This document shows, one piece after another, positions 55,792 to 63,133 of a DNA stretch of 64,000 nucleotides (position 1 is its first letter; every line of letters starts with the position of its first letter). The position numbers and the translations under genes were made by a program. The DNA is from Cyanobium sp. E1_MAG_00006 (GTDB lineage: Bacteria; Cyanobacteriota; Cyanobacteriia; PCC-6307; Cyanobiaceae): contig JAIYAQ010000023.1 of NCBI GenBank assembly GCA_027488975.1, forward strand, positions 62,001 through 126,000, read 5' to 3'. A model generated the notes under the pieces. The model was not told the origin of the DNA, ran no database searches, and saw only the letters and a list, made by a program, of their open reading frames with translations.

Positions 55792-56982
55792 GGCGAGCAG
55801 GCAGCCAATCTGGAAGCGGCGATCGACGCGGTTGATCTCGGCCTCGATCACGGCTCGCTGTTCCGCCGTGCCATGGGGAATCGCGTGGTTGAGGCGGTTG
55901 GCCGCCCACACGTAAAGGGCGAAGCAGGCCAGGCAGAGGGCGTAGGCGAGGCTGTAGATGCGGTCGATGAAGGTGAGGTAGGGCAGTTGCGGCAGCACGT
56001 TGCGGTAGGAGGCCTGCAGAAACACCAGCGTCAGCACCGCTGTGGCAGGCAGGGCGATGCGGACATCCCAGAGGCGGCTCGAGAGTGAGGGGCTGAGGAT
56101 CACGATCGCCATCACCACCAGCAGCGGCTGGAACAGCGACCACACCGAGGCCTTCACGGAGCGTGCATAGAGCACATCAAACAGGATCTGGCTGTACGAC
56201 ACCGACGCCGGCCGCGTGCTGTTGCCCTCGCGCAGACCGAAATCGCTGTCGTAGATGTGCCGGAACTCAGCCATGCTCCAGCCGCGGGTGATGAAGCCGT
56301 TCACATCGATGGCATGGCCGACGCCGGAATCGGCGAGGTCAGGAATCAGGCGCAGCTTCTCGAAGCGGAACTGATCGCTTTCGTCATTCACCTCCAGCGC
56401 AATCGGCAGGTGCATGCGCTGGAAGGGGAAATGATGAAGGCCGAGATGTTCGATCGATAACTTGGTGGAGTAGGTGATCAGCTGGTAGTAGTCGCCATTG
56501 GCCAGACGCATCGGTGCATCACCCACCGGCGTCAGGCGACTATCCCAGCCCTCCACGTTGTTCACGAACACCAGCAGCCGGGTGGGCTCCATGCCGGCGG
56601 CCTCGAATTTGGCCTGCAGCGCCGGGCTCCAGCTGGTCCAGAGCAGGCCATCACTGGCGTACATCGGCACTGCCATGTCGATGCTGTAGTTGTTGGTCAC
56701 GAACAGGCCGACGCGCATGGTGTCCACGTCGGCACCGATCGGTGTGTGCTCCAGTTCGGCGCTGCTGGCGTAGGTGCGCCGCAGTTCCTTCAGGGCAGCG
56801 TCGGCCGGGCCACGTTCACGAGGCAGCGCCTGGGCGATCAGCTGATCACTGGGGGCGATCGCCTGCGGTTCGAGCCACTGCAGCGTGTGCCAGCCCAGCA
56901 GCAGCACCAGGCACAGGGCCGCCAGAGGCAGCAGGCGTCGCCGGTGGCGATGCAGCAGCGCGAGGATCGGGGCGCGTGTCAT
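55756..56982 (-). CDS. Pentameric ligand-gated ion channel homologue (Cys-loop receptor family)
   Basis: A 408-residue protein with the prokaryotic pLGIC (ELIC/GLIC) layout. After an N-terminal membrane anchor (about residues 17-32) and linker, the extracellular domain (about 85-270) has MRVGLFVTNNYSIDMAVPMY ASDGLLWTSW, and HHFPFQRMHLPIALE, the FPF-x-x-x-x loop that corresponds to the Cys-loop without cysteines. M1 is about 281-299 with Pro286. M2 is about 307-325 (RIALPATAVLTLVFLQASYR). NVLPQLPYLTFIDRIY between M2 and M3 closely follows ELIC NILPRLPYTTVIDQM. M3 and M4 (about 388-407) follow. About 80 residues longer than ELIC at the N terminus. ATG overlaps the ligase stop (ATGA). Confidence 0.9.
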   Translation of the reverse strand: MTRAPILALLHRHRRRLLPLAALCLVLLLGWHTLQWLEPQAIAPSDQLIAQALPRERGPADAALKELRRTYASSAELEHTPIGADVDTMRVGLFVTNNYSIDMAVPMYASDGLLWTSWSPALQAKFEAAGMEPTRLLVFVNNVEGWDSRLTPVGDAPMRLANGDYYQLITYSTKLSIEHLGLHHFPFQRMHLPIALEVNDESDQFRFEKLRLIPDLADSGVGHAIDVNGFITRGWSMAEFRHIYDSDFGLREGNSTRPASVSYSQILFDVLYARSVKASVWSLFQPLLVVMAIVILSPSLSSRLWDVRIALPATAVLTLVFLQASYRNVLPQLPYLTFIDRIYSLAYALCLACFALYVWAANRLNHAIPHGTAEQRAVIEAEINRVDRRFQIGCLLALSIGSVLCWLL

Positions 56983-58496
56983 GGCAGCTGGTCGCGGCTG
57001 GCTCTGGCCTGCAGGCTGCCCGCCCGCTGGATCAGCCGCTCGGCGGTGGCGTCGTACACCGCGGCGGCCTCCTCAGCGCTGCGGCCGATGCAGGTCATGC
57101 CGAGCTTGCCGAATTCCGAGAGGCAGCCCAGCAGATGGAACACGCTGCCCCGCAGCTGCGCCGGGTCGTAGTGGAGGTCGGCCTCGGCCACGATGTCCAC
57201 CAGGTCGGCCGGCAGCAGGCCACGCAGGCGTGGATCGGTGAGGTTGTCGGTGGCGCGGTAGTGCAGCGCCTGGCCGGTGGGGGAGAGGAAGGCACCGCTG
57301 TTCTGGTCGAGCGCGCCCCAGGTGATCGCCCGCAGGGCCATGTAGGGGTGGGTGGTGCCCCCCTGCCGCAGGTTCACCTCGATCGCCTGCAGATCCCAGC
57401 GGCCATCGAGGCGGCGGGCGATGAAGTCGACGGCATAGCGCTCCAGCGCTCCTTCGGCCGCCAGCGCCTCCCCCACCGCCCGGCCGTGGCGCATCAGCTC
57501 CAGCCGGTAGGCATCCTCGGCCGGAAAGCAACAGCCCAGGTAGGTCTGCCCGCTTGGTCCGCCGAGGATCTGCTCGTGGGTGGAGAGCACCTCCACCGTG
57601 CCGCCCGGATGGATCGTGCCCTGCACGCTCGGCGATGTGAGGGCATCGCCGCCCTCCAGCCAGGCCTCCACCAGGGCGCCCTGCTGCGCCAGCAGCGTGC
57701 GCCAGTCGGGGGCCGGCATCGGCAGGGTGTCGAGCGCGGCCCGCAGCCGGGCCCGCCGCTGCGGGCCGCTGAGCTCCGCCAGCTGCAGCGGCTCCAGTTC
57801 CAGCGGTGCATTGCCCTCACCGCTGAGGCCTTCGTTGAGCTTCACCACGCAGCGGCGCAGCTGCGGCTGGCCCTCCCAGAGCTCGGCCGTCACCTCCGCC
57901 AGGGCGTCGAGGTCGTGCACCAGGGCGCTGCCGGCGGGATGGGGCACGCCGCAGCGGGCGAACAGCTCGCGGCTGCCGGCCTTGCTGCCCCACCAGCCCA
58001 GGGCCGGATCGGTGCCCAGCAGCGGCACCTGCAGCAGCTCTGAGAGGCGTTTCTCCAGCTCCGTCACCACGAAGCAGCTGATGTAGCTGCGCCCCGGCCT
58101 CAGCAGTTCCTTGATGCGGGCCAGCAGCGCCGGTCGCTCCAGCAGCTTCTCGGTGAGCGGCCGGGCGGAGGCGTCGTCGGCATCAAAGAGATGCAGGCGC
58201 CGGCGGGCGTGGGACGTGGGCACGCCCGGCAGCAGTTCCAGCACCGCATCCACCACCAGCTCGGGCAGCAGCTTGCTGGTCACGTAGATGGCCCGCACGC
58301 CGGGATCGCGCAGGCGCATCAGCGCGAACAGCTGCCGCTCCTCGTAGTGATGCGCGCCTGTCACCAGTTCGATCAGGTGGCGGTCCATCGACAGCGACGG
58401 CACCACCAGCAGGTCGACATCGGGGCCATCGCCCACGTGCTGGAAGCCCCAGTCGGGCTGCAGCTGGTTCTGGAGCTCGCGGAAGGAGAGGGTCAT
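56979..58496 (-). CDS. PGM1-like ATP-grasp peptide ligase
   Basis: A 505-residue protein of the family annotated as peptide ligase PGM1-related, after the enzyme that joins an amino-acid derivative to peptide carriers in pheganomycin synthesis. Marks are DLLVVPSLSMDRHLIELVTG, AHHYEERQLFALMRLRDPGV, RAIYVTSKLLPELVVDAVLE, LLPGVPTSHARRRLHLFDAD, SARPLTEKLLERPALLARIK, and LQAIEVNLRQGGTTHPYMAL (C-terminal ATP-grasp metal site E-x-N). The enzyme should form an amide bond between an ATP-activated carboxylate and an amine; substrates are unknown. ATG overlaps the transporter stop; its stop overlaps the channel start. Confidence 0.88.
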   Translation of the reverse strand: MTLSFRELQNQLQPDWGFQHVGDGPDVDLLVVPSLSMDRHLIELVTGAHHYEERQLFALMRLRDPGVRAIYVTSKLLPELVVDAVLELLPGVPTSHARRRLHLFDADDASARPLTEKLLERPALLARIKELLRPGRSYISCFVVTELEKRLSELLQVPLLGTDPALGWWGSKAGSRELFARCGVPHPAGSALVHDLDALAEVTAELWEGQPQLRRCVVKLNEGLSGEGNAPLELEPLQLAELSGPQRRARLRAALDTLPMPAPDWRTLLAQQGALVEAWLEGGDALTSPSVQGTIHPGGTVEVLSTHEQILGGPSGQTYLGCCFPAEDAYRLELMRHGRAVGEALAAEGALERYAVDFIARRLDGRWDLQAIEVNLRQGGTTHPYMALRAITWGALDQNSGAFLSPTGQALHYRATDNLTDPRLRGLLPADLVDIVAEADLHYDPAQLRGSVFHLLGCLSEFGKLGMTCIGRSAEEAAAVYDATAERLIQRAGSLQARASRDQLP

Positions 58497-59788
58497 GGCA
58501 GGTGGACGGGGATCGTCAGCTGACGGCGGCTGGTACGCACCGCCTGCAGGGCCCAGAGACCGAAAGGAAGGACATAGAGCGGCGTGGCCCAGGGCCAGTT
58601 CCGGTTCTCCTGCAGCCAGGTGGCGACCAGTGGTGCTGTGCCGGCGAACAGGGCCATCGCCAGGGAGTAGCTGATCGAGAACACGGCACAGCGCTGGCGC
58701 GTGGGCAGCAGCGCCACCCCCAGAACCCCCTGGGCGCCCATGGTGGCCATGAGCGGCAGCAGCATCACCGCCAGGGCCAGCGCCAGGGATCCAAGGGTGC
58801 CGTGCTGCCCGATCAGCAGACCCGCCGGCATCACCAGCAGCAGGGCGATGTTGCCCCAGCGGTTGGCCAGTACCAGGCCCCAGCGGTCGGCCAGATGGCC
58901 GCCGAGCAGCACCAGCGGCAGGCCGATGGTCTGCAGCACGGTGGCCACCGTGTTGGCGGCGGCGCTGTTGCCCAGCCGCTGGCCGGTGAAGTCCACCAGG
59001 AACACGAACGCCAGATAGAAGATCACGTTGGCGAAGCTCACCAGCCCCATCACCCGCAGCACCAGCCGCCACTGCCGCCCCACCTGGGCCAGCCGCCAGG
59101 CCATGGCGCTGCCGAGATCGCGCAGGCCGCGCAGGGGCGGGGCATCGGCATCGGGCGGCAGGGTTTCAGGCATCGAACGCCGCATCCACAGCCCCAGCAC
59201 CGCCACCACGGCCCCCAGCAGGAATGGCAGCCGCCATCCCCAGGCGGCCATCGCCTGCTGACCCACGGCCCAGCCGATCAGCGCTGCCGTGAACGAGCCG
59301 AGGCTGAAGCCCACCAGGCCGCCGGCGATCGCCAGGCTGGAGAGGAAGCCGGCATGGCCGCTGGCGGCCGCCTCGGTGGCGTAGGTGATGCTGCCGGTGA
59401 ATTCGCCGCCCACCGAGAAGCCCTGCAGCATCCGCATCAGCACCAGCAGCACGCCGGCGCTGATGCCGATCTGGGCGTGGGTAGGCAGCAGACCGATCGC
59501 CAGGCTCGAGAGGCCCATGATCACAATGCTCAGGCTGAGCATCAGCCGCCGCCCCAGCAGATCCCCCAGCGGACCCAGCACCAGGCTGCCCACCGGCCGC
59601 ATCAGATAGCCCACGGCGAACACGCCGAAGGAGGCCATGGTCTGCAGGGCGGGCACCTCGGCGGGAAAGAAGGCCGCCCCGAGGGCGCTGGCCACGTAGC
59701 CGTAGACCGCGAAGTCGTACCACTCGAGGGCGTTGCCCAGCAGGGCCGCCAGGGCAGCGGTGCGGCGTTGGCGGCGCGTCAGGTCCAT
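58493..59788 (-). CDS. MHS-family (ProP/KgtP/ShiA-like) proton symporter
   Basis: A 431-residue, 12-helix major facilitator. The metabolite:H+ symporter marks are ALLGNALEWYDFAVYGYVAS at the N terminus, GYLMRPVGSLVLGPLGDLLG RR (loop 2-3 R-P-x-G-x-x-x-x-G-x-x-G-D), RMLQGFSVGGEFTGSITYAT and WGWRLPFLLGAVVAVLG. Known MHS members import proline/betaine, alpha-ketoglutarate, shikimate or citrate. It lies between the porin gene (43 bp upstream) and the ligase gene (4-bp overlap). Confidence 0.93.
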   Translation of the reverse strand: MDLTRRQRRTAALAALLGNALEWYDFAVYGYVASALGAAFFPAEVPALQTMASFGVFAVGYLMRPVGSLVLGPLGDLLGRRLMLSLSIVIMGLSSLAIGLLPTHAQIGISAGVLLVLMRMLQGFSVGGEFTGSITYATEAAASGHAGFLSSLAIAGGLVGFSLGSFTAALIGWAVGQQAMAAWGWRLPFLLGAVVAVLGLWMRRSMPETLPPDADAPPLRGLRDLGSAMAWRLAQVGRQWRLVLRVMGLVSFANVIFYLAFVFLVDFTGQRLGNSAAANTVATVLQTIGLPLVLLGGHLADRWGLVLANRWGNIALLLVMPAGLLIGQHGTLGSLALALAVMLLPLMATMGAQGVLGVALLPTRQRCAVFSISYSLAMALFAGTAPLVATWLQENRNWPWATPLYVLPFGLWALQAVRTSRRQLTIPVHLP

Positions 59789-59831
59789 CGCGCCACTCTG
59801 CTGGCGTCGTGGCGGGCTGTCGATTCCTGGC

Positions 59832-61232
59832 TCAGAAGCTGAGGCTCAGCTGCAGGATGGCGGCCAGGATCGAGGGCACCGGCTGGGGGGCGGCGCTGGG
59901 GTTGAGGATCCACTGCAGCGTGGGCTGCAGGTTGAGGTTGGCGTTGAGCTGGAACTGATAGCCCAGCTCCACCATCGCCTCATGGCGGCTGGGCCAGCTG
60001 CCGATTGCCGTCGGATTGAGGCCGGCCCGGCCGGCACCCAGCACCAGCAGATCCAGGGGGCGGCTCGGCAGAGGGCCCTGCACCACCAGCCCCGCCGCCA
60101 GGAAGTTTGGGGTGATGGTGGTGCTGGTGTCAGCTGTCCAGGCGCCGCCGATCCAGACGCGTTCATCCAGACCGATCGGCAGGCCGCTGCGCAGGGTGGC
60201 GGAGCCATAGAGCCCGTTGCTCTCTGGCCCGTTCTGGTAACCCCCGAAGCTCAGCAGCGCGGCGGGCAGCCGGTTCTGCACCGCCACGGGGTGGCGGCAG
60301 CCGGGCCGGCGCCGCACCACCCCGGCGGCGGTGCGACAGGCGCTCACGGGGGTGCCGGTTGCTGGGCTCCAACCCACCGGCGCCCAGTTGACCTGCAGCA
60401 TCTGGGCCGTCCCCGAGGGTGTTTCGACCCAGGGGGCCAGACTGCCCAGCCATTCGGCCAGGGGCTGGGTGGTGTTGAGATCAAACCAGCCGTAACTCAG
60501 CGTCAGCGCAGGGTTGGGCTGCACGGTCACGATTCCCCCCAGCGCGGCGTAGGGGCTGATCGGCAGGCCGTTGATGTTGATGTTGAGGGTGTTGTTGAAC
60601 GCCGAATGGACGTAGAGGTCGAAGACCGGCGCTGAAATAAAGCTGGGGTTGAGGGGCACGATGCCGGCCTTGATCCCCAGCCAGCCATCGCCGCTGCTGC
60701 GGTTGAGGCTCACCTCACTGAGCAGGAAGCCTTTGGGGTAGGCGGCCTGCTGCAGCGGGAACAGGGCTCCGATGTCGGCGCTGTAGAGGTCGTTGCCGCT
60801 GTTGTGGGTGAGGCTGGTCTTGAGGCTCCAGTGGTCCAGCTCGCTCCAGCTGCCGGGCGGGCGTGCCAGGCCGCGTCCGGCGCTCAGGGCGATCACGGTC
60901 TGCCCGATCCAGGCGGCCTGCTGTGTTGTGCCACCGATCGGGTTCGCTGCCGGTTCGGCGGTGAAGCTGACGCCGAGGGTCAGCCAGTCGGGAAGCTGAA
61001 GCAGCTGCTGGGAGGCGATCCAGCCCTCCTTGAGCTGCAGCGGCTCCGGCGCCGGGATGGCTGTGGCTGGTGTGGGGGCGTCTTTCGCTGGGTCCGTTGC
61101 TGGGGCCGGTGCTGTTGTCGCGGCTGCTGCCGGCTCGGCCCGCAGACCAGGGCTCGGCCAGCTGCCCAGCCAGAGCAGTCCGATCAACAGATGTCGGACC
61201 GTCGGGCTGCAGCGCTGGCGCGTCCTGCCCAT
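59832..61232 (-). CDS. Outer-membrane porin, OprB-like
   Basis: A 466-residue outer-membrane protein: signal peptide (HLLIGLLWLGSWPSPGLRA), an Ala/Pro/Thr linker (EPAAAATTAPAPATDPAKDA), then amphipathic beta strands to a terminal Phe (AILQLSLSF). OprB-like pieces are LPDWLTLGVSFTAEPAANPI GGTTQQAAW, LYSADIGALFPLQQAAYPKG, GFLLSEVSLNRSSGDGWLGI KAG, SYGWFDLNTTQPLAEWLG and LSFGGYQNGPESNGLYGSAT. Such porins let sugars or small anions pass. The start ATG 61232 is chosen to give a normal signal peptide; 61259 is an alternative. First gene of the ligase/channel operon by position. Confidence 0.8.
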   Translation of the reverse strand: MGRTRQRCSPTVRHLLIGLLWLGSWPSPGLRAEPAAAATTAPAPATDPAKDAPTPATAIPAPEPLQLKEGWIASQQLLQLPDWLTLGVSFTAEPAANPIGGTTQQAAWIGQTVIALSAGRGLARPPGSWSELDHWSLKTSLTHNSGNDLYSADIGALFPLQQAAYPKGFLLSEVSLNRSSGDGWLGIKAGIVPLNPSFISAPVFDLYVHSAFNNTLNININGLPISPYAALGGIVTVQPNPALTLSYGWFDLNTTQPLAEWLGSLAPWVETPSGTAQMLQVNWAPVGWSPATGTPVSACRTAAGVVRRRPGCRHPVAVQNRLPAALLSFGGYQNGPESNGLYGSATLRSGLPIGLDERVWIGGAWTADTSTTITPNFLAAGLVVQGPLPSRPLDLLVLGAGRAGLNPTAIGSWPSRHEAMVELGYQFQLNANLNLQPTLQWILNPSAAPQPVPSILAAILQLSLSF

Positions 61233-61291
61233 CGCAGAGGGGTTCGGCCGGCTCAGCATCCCGGCTGGCAGCCGCGATGGCAACGGCAATG

Positions 61292-61324
61292 GCACCGGCC
61301 GGCTCCAGCCGGCCGGTGCGGTTT
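61292..61324 (-). terminator. Strong hairpin between the linker and porin genes
   Basis: GCACCGGCCGGCT (61292-61304) and its exact complement (61307-61319) are separated by only two bases. It lies 12 bases after the linker stop on the minus strand. No T-run follows on that strand (four T's follow on the plus strand), so it may act as an mRNA 3' stabiliser or a weak terminator. Confidence 0.55.
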
Positions 61325-61330
61325 TGAGGC

Positions 61331-62419
61331 TCAGCCCTGCTTGGACTTCGCTCTGGCCTTGGCCTTCGGCTTGGGCGCTTCCTTGGCTTCGCCTGCGCTG
61401 GTGTTGGCGCTGGCTTCACCACTCACCACCACGCTCACCACCTTGCCGCCCTGGCGGATCACCCGCTGCAGGGCTTCGTTCATGCGGCTGAAGGGCACGC
61501 GGGTGGTGTAAGCGCCGTGGCGCACGAAGGCGTTGTTGGCGATGCCGGTGGCGGTGATCGTCACCACGCGGCTGCCTTCTGAGGCGGCACCGGCGCTGGG
61601 GGTGGACACCAGCAGCTCGTTGCTGCGGAAGCCGTAGGCCGGGCTGCCGTCGATGCGGCGATCGCTGGGCAGATCACCGCTGGGCAGCTCACTGCCCTCC
61701 GCCACCGCGGAGCGGAAGGGTCCATCGGTGCTGATGTGGGCGTACTGCGCAGCCGTGGGGGCTTGGGCCCAGCTGGTGGCGGACGTGGCCACCCGCACGG
61801 CGCTGCCGGCGCCGGCCACGGGGATCGGCCGGTCCTGGTGCAGGGCCTGACCGAGCTTGAACTGGGTGCCGCTGCCGTCGCCCTTCACCGAGGCGGCGGC
61901 ACCGTGGGCCAGCTGCATCAGCCAGGAGAACTGGCGGCCCTCATGGCCCACGGCGTAGTTCCAGCCGTGCAGGTGCGGCACGCTGTCGTTACCGAAGTTG
62001 GCGTTGTATTCCGCGCTATCGAGGTAGGAATCGATCTCGGCGTCGTAGCCCTGCTCCTGCAGGATCGTGAAGTGGTGCAGCATCTCCGCCTTGTTCTGGG
62101 GAGCCCGGCCGAGCAGATGCTTGTGGTTGAGCTCGATGAAGCGGTAGGGGTTGCAGTTCTCGAAGAAGCGGGAGCGGTATTGCGCGCTCTTGGCCACGGT
62201 GCGCACGAATTCGCGCACGTTGAGATAGCCGTTGATGAACAGCGATTCAGCTCCTTCAAGCCGCTCGCTTTTCATCAGGTACTGGCCGCCCAGCACCTGC
62301 TGATACACGGCACGGATGATGGTGCGCTTGTCGCTGTCGGAGGCGTGGCGCCAGTGCTCTTTGTGTTGGCCGTTGGCAAACCGCTCGATGCCCAGGGCGG
62401 GCGCTTTCACGAGAGACAT
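61331..62419 (-). CDS. Phycobilisome rod linker (CpcC/CpeC-type) with long C-terminal part
   Basis: A 362-residue linker that joins hexamers of phycobiliprotein inside phycobilisome rods. The PBS-linker domain (about residues 20-165) has TIIRAVYQQVLGGQYLMKSE, NVREFVRTVAKSAQYRSRFF, RFIELNHKHLLGRAPQNKAE and GYDAEIDSYLDSAEYNANFG. A CpcD-like capping domain lies near 285-335 (SRVVTITATGIANNAFVRHG and VPFSRMNEALQRVIRQGGKV). Between them is a Ser/Ala/Gly linker, and the end is Lys/Ala-rich (EAPKPKAKARAKSKQG). The HGWNYAVGHEGRQFSWLMQL stretch recalls phycoerythrin-linker forms; whether it serves phycocyanin or phycoerythrin is open. ATG 62419. Confidence 0.93.
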   Translation of the reverse strand: MSLVKAPALGIERFANGQHKEHWRHASDSDKRTIIRAVYQQVLGGQYLMKSERLEGAESLFINGYLNVREFVRTVAKSAQYRSRFFENCNPYRFIELNHKHLLGRAPQNKAEMLHHFTILQEQGYDAEIDSYLDSAEYNANFGNDSVPHLHGWNYAVGHEGRQFSWLMQLAHGAAASVKGDGSGTQFKLGQALHQDRPIPVAGAGSAVRVATSATSWAQAPTAAQYAHISTDGPFRSAVAEGSELPSGDLPSDRRIDGSPAYGFRSNELLVSTPSAGAASEGSRVVTITATGIANNAFVRHGAYTTRVPFSRMNEALQRVIRQGGKVVSVVVSGEASANTSAGEAKEAPKPKAKARAKSKQG

Positions 62420-62555
62420 GAGGGTCGGGCAGGCAGACAGGGGGAGAGGCGTGAGCACACGCCGCCTGCGCGACCGTAGGCAGAGCATTTGTGTTTGTCT
62501 GCCGACCTTTGCGACCTCTTTACCTGGGAGCAGCTATGGGCGTGCCGCGCTGCTG

Positions 62556-62729
62556 TCAGCCGGGGGTGATGACTTCCAGCACCTGACCACTGGCACACAC
62601 CGTGCGGCAGCGGCGCTGTTCCCGCCGGCTGAGTTTGCAGGCGGCGATGTAGGCGAGCAGGGGATTGGGGTAGGTCTTGAGTTGATCCCAGGCACCATCG
62701 GCGCGCTGGGCCTGCAGCTTGGTCTGCAT
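62556..62729 (-). CDS. Conserved 57-residue protein
   Basis: A small frame: MQTKLQAQRADGAWDQLKTY, PNPLLAYIAACKLSRREQRR, CRTVCASGQVLEVITPG. It has a globular alpha/beta pattern and three cysteines. CGCCCC precedes the ATG and no Shine-Dalgarno is clear, but the amino-acid pattern is strongly coding. It lies between the linker gene and the VOC fragment, same strand. Confidence 0.6.
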   Translation of the reverse strand: MQTKLQAQRADGAWDQLKTYPNPLLAYIAACKLSRREQRRCRTVCASGQVLEVITPG

Positions 62730-62794
62730 GGGGCGGCGGGGGAAGGGACGCGCGGAGCCTATGGAGCGCCCCCTCCCTTCGCCGGTAACAGCCG

Positions 62795-63133
62795 TTACTG
62801 GAATGCGGGCTTCCGGTCACGATCGACACCCCGGACCCTGTTCAGATCCCGATCCCTGACCTCGCTCAGCTCCCGCCGGCCCAGAACCGCCTGGGGATCG
62901 CTGTTGTGCTTGAACTCGAGCCAGTTGCCGGATGGATCCTGCAGGAAGAACGTCCAGTGCCCCAGCGGCTCATCGCGGAAGCGGCACTTCGGTGCCACGC
63001 GAAAGGGTTCGCCCTGGTCCTCGATGCGCTCCCGCAAGTGCTGCCACTCCTCGAGCGTCGCGCAGATCAGGCCGAAATGGCGGGGATCGACAGGTGGAAT
63101 TGGGCCCGTTCCACGGCGGCCTTTGACCGGTGG
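62795..63133 (-). pseudogene. Truncated VOC/glyoxalase-family gene (3' half)
   Basis: The frame directly after the pyrC stop reads the C-terminal half of a VOC-superfamily protein: VDPRHFGLICATLEEWQHLR, ERIEDQGEPFRVAPKCRFRD, and GHWTFFLQDPSGNWLEFKHN with the D-P-S-G-N-x-L-E-F metal-ligand motif. The first half (about 60-70 residues, with the other metal ligands) is missing: the homologous part starts within 30 bases of the pyrC TGA, in the same frame. There is no start codon except an internal TTG at 63037. A 5'-truncated relic is the simplest reading. Confidence 0.75.
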
